Below, in pieces: positions 44,665-53,600 of a stretch of 64,000 nt of DNA (position 1 is the first letter of the stretch; each line of letters opens with the position of its first letter). The position numbers and the translations under genes are program-made. The notes beneath the pieces are model-generated. The model ran no database searches. It had not been told where the DNA came from and saw only the letters and a list, made by a program, of their open reading frames with translations. Source of the DNA: Citrifermentans bremense (GTDB lineage: Bacteria; Desulfobacterota; Desulfuromonadia; Geobacterales; Geobacteraceae); contig NZ_AP023213.1 in the NCBI RefSeq assembly GCF_014218275.1, positions 2,148,001 through 2,212,000 of the forward strand, written 5' to 3'.

Positions 44665-44667
44665 TCG

Positions 44668-45054
44668 ATGTTGAACGAGGAATCCCACATCCGCTTTCAC
44701 GCGGCTTTTCAGCAGGTTCTTGACGAACTGGTAGCCGCCGTGGCGAAGGAGCGTGAAAGGGATCCCGACAATTACCGGAAGTCGCCCCAGGCCAGGCTTT
44801 TGGCGCGCATCTACAAGACCATCAAGTCCGAGATACCCGCTCACCCCCAGCACCCGAGCTACTACCAGGGGGAGGCGCCGGGACACCTCTACCAGCAGTG
44901 GAGGCGGGCCAAGCTGGACCAGCACCATCGCCTTTTCTTCAAGTGGGACAAGGAGAGCAACGCGATCATCTACGCCTGGTTGAACAGCGAGGTGAGTCTC
45001 GTCAAATACCGCAGTCACATGGACGCCTACCGGGCCTTCCGCGTGAAGAAGTGA
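44668..45054 (+). CDS. yhaV: YhaV-family type II toxin (RNase)
   Basis: 128 residues. Family motifs are in order: F-Q-Q-V-L-D-E-L-V-A-A-V near the start, D-P-D-N-Y, then R-L-F-F-K-W, I-Y-A-W-L-N and Y-R-S-H-M-D-A-Y-R-A-F near the end. In E. coli, YhaV is a ribosome-dependent ribonuclease neutralised by the antitoxin PrlF. No PrlF-like gene is adjacent here; the nearest gene is a TPR-like protein three bases upstream. The gene is in the GC-rich backbone, not the island, and a possible stem-loop region follows. Confidence 0.85.
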   Translation: MLNEESHIRFHAAFQQVLDELVAAVAKERERDPDNYRKSPQARLLARIYKTIKSEIPAHPQHPSYYQGEAPGHLYQQWRRAKLDQHHRLFFKWDKESNAIIYAWLNSEVSLVKYRSHMDAYRAFRVKK

Positions 45055-45217
45055 AGGGGCACAGCGATGTGCCGTTTCCGTTGCTGGACGTAGGGGCGGA
45101 TAGTTGATTCCATCCCTCTCAGACAGGGAGAGGTGTACGATTAGCGGTGACTTGGCTTGTCTCCCCCCGCCCGCAGGGAGAGGGGTGGGGTGTGGGATGT
45201 AGTTCGTTGCCGGTGGC
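45055..45217. other. Convergent intergenic stem-loops
   Basis: Between the YhaV gene and the convergent PPTase gene lie the stems CCCTCTC/GAGAGG (about 45114-45132) and a C-rich/G-rich pair (about 45161-45189). They may end transcription in both directions. Confidence 0.4.
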
Positions 45218-45898
45218 TCAGGTGTTGCGGATGGCTATCGCGGCGCAGTAGCCGGATGGGACGGGGAGATCGTGCAAGCGCCACCGGTCGACGTCATCCG
45301 GCGTGATGCGGTGCGCCAGGAGCGCGGGTTTTTCCCCTGGAAGCAAAGAGACGTCGAAGCAGGTGGAGGGTTGCGAAAAGCCGGCGCCGATTCCCTTGAG
45401 ATAAGCTTCCTTGCGGGTCCAGCAGCGGTAAAAAGCGGGGAGTTGCTCCTCCCAGGGGAGGCTGAACAGTTCCTGCTGTTCGCGGGGAGAGAAGTAGCGC
45501 CGGGCCATGGGTGCGAAGTCGAGATCCAGCCTGAGCTCCTCCAGGTCCACCCCCACCTCGCCGCCGAAGACGACTCCAACCAGAAGCTGCGTGCCGGAAT
45601 GGGAGGCGTTGAACCCTATGGAACCGGTTGTTGAGGCTTGCTGCAGCGACGGTTTGCCGTATTCCCCGTAACAGAAGCTGATCTCCCGCGCTTTCTCCCC
45701 GGTAACACCCCCCAGCAGCCCTCGCAATATCCCGCGCCCCACCAGGAAGCGCTCCCTCTTCACCGGATCCAGGAGGCGATCGCCTCGCAGCAGCTCGTCG
45801 GGAGAGAGGCTGGTGTAAAGCCGCTCCCTTTCCACTTCGGTTTGTTCCAGCGAAGCCAGCTCGAAGAAAGCTCCTTCCTCCCCCGGAACCGCTATCAA
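45218..45898 (-). CDS. 4'-phosphopantetheinyl transferase
   Basis: 226 residues. The Sfp-type signature G-V-D-L-E-E-L (metal-binding Asp/Glu) and W-T-R-K-E-A-Y-L-K-G-I-G are both present, about 45 residues apart. The enzyme moves the phosphopantetheine arm of CoA onto a Ser of acyl carrier domains in the cytoplasm. It ends the Pfa/Ole gene run, overlapping oleD by 4 bp (ATGA). The natural substrate is therefore likely to be the five ACP domains of the PfaA-like synthase in the same cluster. Confidence 0.92.
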   Translation of the reverse strand: MIAVPGEEGAFFELASLEQTEVERERLYTSLSPDELLRGDRLLDPVKRERFLVGRGILRGLLGGVTGEKAREISFCYGEYGKPSLQQASTTGSIGFNASHSGTQLLVGVVFGGEVGVDLEELRLDLDFAPMARRYFSPREQQELFSLPWEEQLPAFYRCWTRKEAYLKGIGAGFSQPSTCFDVSLLPGEKPALLAHRITPDDVDRWRLHDLPVPSGYCAAIAIRNT

Positions 45899-46887
45899 CG
45901 CCCTTGCCCCAGGGATTCTTGCAGCAGCTTAAGCCCTTCCTCGATGGATACGCGGGGATGGTAGCCGAGGTCGGCGCGCGCAGCCGAGATGTCGAACCAG
46001 TGCGCAGTGGCCAGCTCCTTGGCGACGAACCGGGTCATCGGTGGCTCACCGGAGAGGCGCAGCACCCTCCAGAGGGCCTCGCAGACAACTCCTGCGCCGT
46101 AGGCAATGCCGGGAGAAACCCGGCGCATCACCGGTGGTAGTCCTGCCGCTGCGAGGATACGGTTCACCATATCCCAGAGCGGGACCGGCTCACCGTTGGA
46201 GATGAAGTAGGCCTTTCCCGCCGGCGTGCTTCCCGATTTCAGCCGGTCGGCCGCGTTCAGGTGAGCCTCCGCGGCATTTTCGACGTACACCGTGTCCACG
46301 AGGCAGGGGCGGTTGCCGATCCGTTTCAAGGCACCGGCGCGTGCCTTCGCCACGATGCGCGGCACCAGGTGGTTGTCGCCGGGGCCCCAGATCAGGTGGG
46401 GGCGGAGCGACACGGTCGCAAGCGTGGGACTATTCGCCGCGAGCACCGCCTGCTCGGCCAGGGCTTTGGTGTGGGGGTAGTGCGCCTCGAAATGCGCGGG
46501 ATAGGGGAGCGACTCGTCCCCTCCCTCGACGTCGGAGCCGTCGAAAACCACGCTGGGGGAGCCGGTATAGACGAGCCTTTTGATGCCGAGCCTGCGGCAG
46601 GCTTCGATGACGTTTTCGGTGCCGGTGACGTTGGCGCGGTAGTACTCCTCGTATTCACCCCATATCCCGGCTTTCGCCGCGACGTGGAAAACGACGTCGC
46701 AGCCGCGGGCCGCCTCCACCACCGCTTCCAGGTCCGACAGGTCGCCGCGGCGCTGTTCCACGCCGAGCGCGGCCAATTCCTGGTACTCGCAGCGCGAGAA
46801 ACTGATCGCCTGGTCTCCCCGGGCCAGCAGTTGGCGCACTATGGCGGAGCCCAGGAAACCTCCCCCGCCGGTCACGAGAGCTTTCAT
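45895..46887 (-). CDS. oleD: OleD 2-alkyl-3-oxoacid reductase
   Basis: 330 residues. This short-chain dehydrogenase/epimerase has an NAD(P)-binding G-G-G-G-F-L-G-S, a catalytic Y-P-H-T-K (Tyr-x-x-x-Lys) and a 3-beta-HSD-like C-terminal half. OleD reduces the beta-keto acid made by OleA to the beta-hydroxy acid in head-to-head hydrocarbon synthesis. The gene order oleA-B-C-D and overlaps of 4 bp on both sides support the assignment. Confidence 0.9.
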   Translation of the reverse strand: MKALVTGGGGFLGSAIVRQLLARGDQAISFSRCEYQELAALGVEQRRGDLSDLEAVVEAARGCDVVFHVAAKAGIWGEYEEYYRANVTGTENVIEACRRLGIKRLVYTGSPSVVFDGSDVEGGDESLPYPAHFEAHYPHTKALAEQAVLAANSPTLATVSLRPHLIWGPGDNHLVPRIVAKARAGALKRIGNRPCLVDTVYVENAAEAHLNAADRLKSGSTPAGKAYFISNGEPVPLWDMVNRILAAAGLPPVMRRVSPGIAYGAGVVCEALWRVLRLSGEPPMTRFVAKELATAHWFDISAARADLGYHPRVSIEEGLKLLQESLGQGR

Positions 46888-48524
46888 TTGAGCCTCGCAG
46901 CCGCCCAGACTGACAGCTTTTCACGGAAGATCTTGGCGTTGTGACGGATGTCCACCGGGAAAGCGGGGTGGAACAGGATGGTGTCGATCGACTTCGTGTG
47001 GATATGGTCCTGCGCCAGCGCAAGGAGTTCGACCCGCACCTGCTCGGGGTCAGCCTTGACGTCCTTTTCCAGCTCCACGCAGAGGACGGGCTTTACTTCG
47101 CCCGGCGCGCCCACCCCCACCAGCGCCGTGCGGAACACTGCCGGGTGCGTGTTGAAAACCGCCTCGCACGGGATGGTGTAAAACGGCCCCGATTCGGTCT
47201 CCACGCGGTGTGATTTGCGTCCGCAGAACCAGATCCTTCCTTCCTCGTCACGCCCGCCCAAGTCTCCCATACGGTGGAAAAAGGAGCCGGTCTCGGGGTC
47301 GGCGATCTTCGATAAGTGGTCAGATTCGGGGCGGTTGTAGTACCCCTTGGTGACTTGCTCTCCCTGCACTACGATCTCGCCGATCTTCCCGGTCGGCACC
47401 CTGAGCGATTCGTGCCAGCAGCAGATGGGGTCGTCGCTGATCTGGATGATCTCCAGCCGGATCCCCTCGACCGGTCTCCCCACGCAGACGCCGCCGCCGG
47501 CATCGGTGATCTTCCTGGTGGTCTCCAGGATTTCGGTGCTGCCGATGGAGCAGACGGGAAGCGCCTCTGTGGCGCCGTAGGGGGTGAAGACCTGCACCCC
47601 CGGGTTTAGCAGCGAGGTGAAACGCTCCAGTACCGCGGCCGAGACCGGAGCCCCGGCCGAGATGGCGCGCCTCAAGGTGGGGAGTTTCACCTGATGTTTC
47701 ACGCCGTAGCGCCCGACCCGGTTGATGAGGGCAGGGGAGCCGAACATGGTGGTGACGCCGTATTTCTGGATGGCGCCGATGATCTTCCTCGGGTCCACCG
47801 AGCCGGGGCGGGTGAAGTCCATCTCCGGGATTACGGCGGTCATGCCGAGGGCGGGGGCGAAGAGGGCGAAGAGCGGGAAGGTGGGGAGGTCGATCTCGCC
47901 CGGCTCGATGCCGTACACCTGTTTCAGCGCCTGCACCTGTGCTGCGAAATTGCCGTGGCTGTAGACTGCCCCCTTCGGGACCCCGGTGCTGCCGCTGGTG
48001 AAGAGGATGGCGGCCACGTCCTCGGAGCTCGTCGGGGCGGGGACGAAGGGGGAGGCGTCGGTGTGCTCGTCGATGATCCTTTTGAGGGTGGTTCCTTCCC
48101 AGAAAAGGCGCGAGCCGACGGTGATGCAGGTCCTGATGGTCTCCTTGCCCCAGCCGAAGATGAGCCGCGCCAGATGCGCCTTGGGAATGCCGATGAAGGC
48201 GTGCGGCTGAGCCTCGGAGAAGCACTGCTTCAGGTTCTTGATCCCCAGCCCCGGGTCGATCAGCACCGGCACCGCGCCCACCTTGAAGAGTGCGAAGGTG
48301 AGGGCGAAAAACTCCGGGCTCGGCGTCACCATCAGCACGGTGCGCACCCCGCGGCAGATGCCGTTGGCGATTAGCCCCCGCGCGATCCGGTCGCTCAGCG
48401 TGTTCAGTTCGGAGAAGCTAAGGCTCCGGTTCTGCTTTGGGAAGATGATGGCCCTGGTGTCGGGCTGGCGCTTCGCCATCTCCGGCAGATGTGCGGCAAT
48501 GTTGACCAGTTCGCTCTCTAGCAT
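46884..48524 (-). CDS. oleC: OleC beta-lactone synthetase
   Basis: 546 residues. It belongs to the acyl-adenylate/AMP-ligase superfamily, with the P-loop A-I-L-F-T-S-G-S-T-G-V-P-K-G-A and the late hinge G-D-L-G-G-R-D-E-E-G-R-I-W-F. OleC activates the 2-alkyl-3-hydroxy acid with ATP and closes it to a beta-lactone, releasing AMP. No acyl-CoA ligase role is implied; the position between oleB and oleD decides. It overlaps oleD by 4 bp and follows oleB by 4 bp. Confidence 0.92.
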   Translation of the reverse strand: MLESELVNIAAHLPEMAKRQPDTRAIIFPKQNRSLSFSELNTLSDRIARGLIANGICRGVRTVLMVTPSPEFFALTFALFKVGAVPVLIDPGLGIKNLKQCFSEAQPHAFIGIPKAHLARLIFGWGKETIRTCITVGSRLFWEGTTLKRIIDEHTDASPFVPAPTSSEDVAAILFTSGSTGVPKGAVYSHGNFAAQVQALKQVYGIEPGEIDLPTFPLFALFAPALGMTAVIPEMDFTRPGSVDPRKIIGAIQKYGVTTMFGSPALINRVGRYGVKHQVKLPTLRRAISAGAPVSAAVLERFTSLLNPGVQVFTPYGATEALPVCSIGSTEILETTRKITDAGGGVCVGRPVEGIRLEIIQISDDPICCWHESLRVPTGKIGEIVVQGEQVTKGYYNRPESDHLSKIADPETGSFFHRMGDLGGRDEEGRIWFCGRKSHRVETESGPFYTIPCEAVFNTHPAVFRTALVGVGAPGEVKPVLCVELEKDVKADPEQVRVELLALAQDHIHTKSIDTILFHPAFPVDIRHNAKIFREKLSVWAAARLK

Positions 48525-48528
48525 GGAC

Positions 48529-49431
48529 TCAGCGGATCTCCCCGGGTGTGGTCTCTCGCAGGAATTCGGCGATCATAGGCACCACCTCGTGCTTCATGTC
48601 TTCCAGGATGTAATGCCCGGCGTCGGGGTAGCTTTTCACTCTTGCCTTGGGGAAGCGGCGCTGCCACTCAGCGAGGAAGGTGCGGTCGAACACGAAGTCG
48701 AGCTCCCCCCAGAAGATGGCGATGGGGAGATCGGCAAAGCGCTCCAGCCCCGCGGCTATCTCGCTGACCAGGTCGTAGTTGCGGTCGCCGGGGGCAAGAG
48801 GGATGTCCTGGACGAAGCGCAGCGTGGCGATCCTGTTCGCCCAGGAATTGTAGGGGGAGCGGTAGGCCTGCTGCAGCTCGCAGGGCATCGGGTGCTTCTT
48901 GCAGCCGACGATGGAGGCACCCACGCTGAAGGCATTGAAGCCGCGCACAAGGAGCGTCCCCAGTGCCGTTTCCCGGCAGATCTTCAGCCCGAGCGGGAAG
49001 GGCTTCTCCTTCGGGAGATGGAAGGCCGCGGTATTCAAAAGCACGATGCGCCCGATCCGCTCCGGGTGCCGGCTGGCGTACCCCATACCGATCATCCCGC
49101 CCCAGTCGTGCAGCACCAGGGTGATCTTCCCCTCCGGGTGCAGGTGGTCGATCAGGCGCTCCAGGTCGTCGATGCGGCGCGGCAGAGTGTAGTCGTAGCG
49201 GTCGTCGCCGGGCTTGTCCGAATAGCCGCAGCCGATGTGGTCCGGGACGATGCAGCGGAAATTGTCGCGCAGCGCCAGCACCAAGTTCCGGTAATAGAAG
49301 GACCAGGAAGGGTTTCCGTGCACCATGACCACCGGGTCTCCCGCGCCCTCGTCGAGGTAGTGGTAGGAGAGGCCGTCCAGGTCAAGGGTGCGTCCGGTGA
49401 AGGGGTAGTGCGCTTTTATGTCGAAAGTCAT
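48529..49431 (-). CDS. oleB: OleB beta-lactone decarboxylase
   Basis: 300 residues. This alpha/beta hydrolase of the haloalkane-dehalogenase type has the nucleophile Asp109 in L-V-L-H-D-W-G-G, an oxyanion H-G-N-P-S-W at 39-44 and a late His in D-A-G-H-Y-I-L-E-D. OleB turns the beta-lactone into a cis-olefin plus carbon dioxide. It follows oleA by 36 bp. Without the neighbours it would be called a dehalogenase; the cluster makes OleB the better call. Confidence 0.92.
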   Translation of the reverse strand: MTFDIKAHYPFTGRTLDLDGLSYHYLDEGAGDPVVMVHGNPSWSFYYRNLVLALRDNFRCIVPDHIGCGYSDKPGDDRYDYTLPRRIDDLERLIDHLHPEGKITLVLHDWGGMIGMGYASRHPERIGRIVLLNTAAFHLPKEKPFPLGLKICRETALGTLLVRGFNAFSVGASIVGCKKHPMPCELQQAYRSPYNSWANRIATLRFVQDIPLAPGDRNYDLVSEIAAGLERFADLPIAIFWGELDFVFDRTFLAEWQRRFPKARVKSYPDAGHYILEDMKHEVVPMIAEFLRETTPGEIR

Positions 49432-49467
49432 TAGATACTTACCTGTGCCTGTGTATTCGTCGTCTCG

Positions 49468-50511
49468 TTACCAATCGACCCCGAGCATTAAGCAGTTGAG
49501 CCCGCTGCCGATCCCCAGAAGCGCCACGTGGTCCCCCTCGGAGAGGACCTCCCTCTCGTCGGCAAGCGCCGCGGTCAAGGGGAGAGATACCGTCCCCATG
49601 TTGCCCAGGAACTCGTAGCTGGTGAAGTCCTTCTGCAGCGGGATACCAAGGGTTTTCAGGATGGCGCTCTGGTGCGCGCTACCGACCTGGTGGCAGATGA
49701 CGCGGTCGACGTCGTGCTCGCTCCAGCCCACCTCGGGAAGAAACTCCTCCCAGGTGCGCCGCCCCAGCTCCACGCCGTAGTTCATCACGCTCACCGCGTC
49801 GGTGCTCATCGACTGCTCAAAACCTCCCTTGCCGTCGGGGGTTATCCCCCAAAGACAAAGGGCGTGGTGTTCGGGGGCCGCCTGGGTCATTCCGCCGCGC
49901 AGGCGCCGCCTGCCGGAGTTGGAAAAGGAGCCGTCGGTGAGAAGTACCGCCACTGCCCCGGAGCCGCCGGTGAGGGTGGCGAGCGAGCTGGCGAAGTTCT
50001 CCATGCTCCTGTCTTCCAGCATGCGGGCGATCATGATGTCGTTGATGTCCCGGGCGCTCTCGCAGGAAACAACCAGTCCCGCCCGGATCTGTCCCAGTTC
50101 GATGCGGTTTGCCACCTCGAGGATGCCGTTCAGGACGCCGAGGCAGGCGTTGGAGAGATCGAACACTGCGGTGTTACCCGAGATGCCGAGCCCCGCTGCC
50201 ACGCGGCAGGCTGTGGCGGGTTCGAAACGCTCCCGGCAGACGCCGGTGTAAAGGAGAGCCCCGATCTCGGAGGCAGGGATGCCGGCCGCCGAGAGCGCCT
50301 TCTTGCCTGCGGCGACGGCCCCCTTGGAAAGCTGAAAGCCGGGCTCCCACCAGCGCCTCTCGCGGATGCCGGTCAGCGCCTGGAGCTGTCCGGGGGTAAA
50401 GTGCAGGGTCTTGTATAGCGGCTCCAGCCGCGCCTCCAGCTCGTCTGAAGTGACGACCACCGGGGCCAGCTCATAGCCGAAAGATTCGATAAATACCTTG
50501 GAATACTTCAT
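49468..50511 (-). CDS. oleA: OleA thiolase-like condensing enzyme
   Basis: 347 residues. This thiolase/KAS III-type protein has the nucleophile Cys123 in F-D-L-S-N-A-C-L-G and Glu97 in F-E-P-A-T, 26 residues apart. That is the same spacing as the Cys143/Glu117 pair known from the Xanthomonas campestris OleA structure. The late His motif C-H-Q-V-G-S is also present. OleA condenses two acyl-CoAs head-to-head to a 2-alkyl-3-keto acid. It is the first ole gene, 185 bp downstream of the PfaC-like gene. Confidence 0.92.
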   Translation of the reverse strand: MKYSKVFIESFGYELAPVVVTSDELEARLEPLYKTLHFTPGQLQALTGIRERRWWEPGFQLSKGAVAAGKKALSAAGIPASEIGALLYTGVCRERFEPATACRVAAGLGISGNTAVFDLSNACLGVLNGILEVANRIELGQIRAGLVVSCESARDINDIMIARMLEDRSMENFASSLATLTGGSGAVAVLLTDGSFSNSGRRRLRGGMTQAAPEHHALCLWGITPDGKGGFEQSMSTDAVSVMNYGVELGRRTWEEFLPEVGWSEHDVDRVICHQVGSAHQSAILKTLGIPLQKDFTSYEFLGNMGTVSLPLTAALADEREVLSEGDHVALLGIGSGLNCLMLGVDW

Positions 50512-50696
50512 TCATCACCTTAAAAACTGAACCTTGGAATCTAAACAGCATGACCACAGAGGACGCGGAGGTTCACGGAGGCCACGGAGAAAAATCAAAA
50601 ACTTACTGCCTCACAACAAAGGCCGGTAAACAGAGAAAACCAAAACCTTAAAAGCACTCACCACAGAGGAGCACCCAGGAACACAGAGGAGTCAGC
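50512..50696. other. Intergenic region with ACCACAGAGG repeats
   Basis: The motif (AC)CACAGAGG recurs near 50552, 50659 and 50681 with variants between. Such C-A-C-A-G-A-G-G strings look like a simple dispersed repeat. No gene or promoter is obvious between the PfaC-like and oleA genes. Confidence 0.5.
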
Positions 50697-53600
50697 CTAC
50701 CCCCGCTCCAACTGCAGGGTGAAGTCGTTCATCTGGTAGATGGCGCGCCCGTCCACATACAGGAACCCGGCGGCGGTGAGTATCCTGTTGGCTTCGTCGA
50801 CGGCGGTGATCCAGGCGATGACGGTGACTTCCTTGTTGGTCGGCACCACCTGCCCGCGGTAGAGCCAGCGGTGCTCCCGCTCCAGCGCCACTGCCGCCAG
50901 GGTGTCGCCCTCCTGCCAGCCCCAACGCTCGACTGCTGCGAACTTCACCAATTGCATGAAGGACTCGAGCCCCAGCGAGCCCGGGGTCACCGGGTCTTCA
51001 TAGAAGTGAGCCTTGAAGTACCACTCGTCCGGGTCGACCTGCTTGGTCCCCTTCAGGTAACCGAGACCTGCCGGGCCGCCGTCGGCGACGTAGAGCTCGA
51101 TCTGGTCGATCATCCTCAGCTTTTTCTCCGGGTACGGGCGGCTCTCGGGGTAGGGGAGCTTCTTCCCGCGCGCGATTTCATCAGCCGTCGGCTGGTGCGG
51201 GGCTGCGTCCCTGATGCCGACCTGGTTCGCCAGCGCCTCCTTGGCGAAGAAGCCGAACATGGTCTCTCCCTCGTAAAGGACGCCCTGGCGGTCGGCCACG
51301 CTGAAGGTGAACTCCTGGATGATCATGCCGCCGCTCGTCGCCGCCTTGGTGAGGGTGGCGGTCGCGGTGAGCGTGCCGGTTCCAGGCGTCACTGCCCTAT
51401 GTTGCACCGCCGTTCCTCCCAGGTTCCTGAAGGAGATGTCGTTGGGGGTGGTGAGCGCGGAGCCCACGTAGGCGGCCAGCCAGCCGCAGGGCTGCAGTGC
51501 CGCTTCGAGCAGTACGGAGAAGGGCATGCGCGGCTGACGGTCCGCGGCGAAATACCACTCGTCGACCGGGATGTCGTATTGCGCCTCGGCCATCGCCCCC
51601 GGGACCATCTGCCACGGTTCGCCCCGCACCGCGGTCACCCGGTCCATGAACTGGAAGGGAGGGCCGGGGAGCCGGGCGATCTTTCTCCCGCTGTCGAAGA
51701 TCCGGTATCTGTCGCCGAACCCTTCGGACGGCTTGCCGTTGCTGTAGGCGAGGATCTGCTCCTTGGTGTAGACCGCCGGCTTCACGTCGTAGCTGCCGCT
51801 GATCGGAGCCGAAACGGTTGCTGCAGAAATTTCCACACCTTTACCGCCCCAAAGTTCAAGCAGCGCTTGATGGTTGGTCCCGGTCAGCTGGGCCGACATG
51901 TTGGTGATCTCTACGATCGGTTTGCCGTCGGCGTACATCAGCGCGTCCACGATGGCGTAAGGCTCAGGGCGGTACCCCAGCTCACGCACCGTCACCTCGT
52001 AGGTGACCACCTTGGTCGTCTCCAGCACCTGGCCGCGGCAGCAAAGCTGGCTGGCGACGCCGGGAACGGGCTGCCAGGTGGCGCCTTCGGCCTCTGCCAC
52101 CCAGCCCAGGCGCAGCAGGAAGATGCGCAGCGTGTGCATGCAGCATTCGTACATGAGCGTGCCGGGCATGACGCGGTCGTCGACGAAGTGGCAGGTAATG
52201 AACCAGTCGTCGGGGTGGATGTCTGCCTCGGCGCGGATGAAGCCCAGGCCACAGCGCCCGCCGTCGGGCACAAGCTCCATGACGCGGTGCACCAGTTCCA
52301 TTCTTCCGCCCGGTATGGTGAGCGGGCGACGTACGCTAAGCCCGGCGAAGAGGGGGCCGAAGCAGGACGCGAGATCACCGTTGCGCAGCGCGTTCAACTG
52401 CCCGGCGCCGTATGCGGCAGGCTGCATCGGCACCAGGTACTTCCAATCCGCCGGAAGCTTTCCGGTTTTGGGGCGCAGGTCGATGGCGCCGCGCACGATC
52501 CCCTTGCCGGCGTCGAGTTCCTCCTGGGTGAAGAACCCGGCGCAGCCGTTGCGCATGGAGAGAAGCGGCTCCCCGTTCACCGTCGCCTCGAAGTGGAAAC
52601 GGAACAGGTAGGTCTCCCCCTGGCGGAAGAAGCGCTCGATGCGGATGTCGTAGTTGATGGTCTCGCCCGGCCCGGGAAGCTCGCGGTGGAAGGTGACCAC
52701 TGCGTCCAGAAGGCGGTACACGGCCAGCCCTTTGGTGATGAAGTCGATCCCCAGGTAACCGGAAAGGAAGAGGTCGGCCTGCCCTGCCTCGACGGCGATG
52801 CAGGTCGGGATGCGGCCGCCGTCAAGGTACCAGGCGCCCGGGTGCACGTCGTGCTGGGTCACCACGCGGCCGCTAGTCATGGACTTGGGCTCTCCCTCCA
52901 GCGCCACGATGCGGTGCACCAGTTGCAGCGGCGCGTCGGGGAGCCTGACGCGGGTCGGGAAGGTGTCCGCCTCGGCAAACTCGGGTCCCAGCATCTTGGC
53001 AACAGACCCGATGGCGAACTCGAAGCACATCTGCTCGTCGTAGAGCGCCGGAAGGGCGCCAGGATAGGGTGCAGCCACGGCTGAGGGCTGCGCTGCCACC
53101 TGGGGCGCAGCGTGTGTTGCCGCAGCCGGTTCCGGGGACCATGCCGCGTTGCTTGCCGTTGCCTGGAAAGCAGGCGCCGTTTCGATGGGGATACCAGCCT
53201 GCAGCATCTGCTGTTGCAGGGATATCTGCAGCGCAAGCGTTTCCGCGATGGAGCGGGAGAGGTCATTGGCGACGCGCAGGTATGCCTCATGAGCCTGCTG
53301 GGAGGCCTCCTGTGCGGCTGCGAACTCGCGCAGCAAAGGTTCCTGGACCGCACCCTCTATGGGGAGCGGCGCAACGGCCTGTAGCGGCGCTGGGTTCACC
53401 TGCGGCTGCCCCATCAGGGGCGAGGCCGCCTTAGGCTGCGCTTGGGATGGGGTATGCTGCGCCGCAGGTTGTGTCGGTGCAGGTGCTTGATCTGTAACCG
53501 GAATCCGCATCGCACTTACCGGCGCATCTGTGGACCGCCTTATTTGCGTAGACTGCGGTGCCGCTGCCGCGGCAGGTACAGAGGAAGCCGGTGCCATCGG

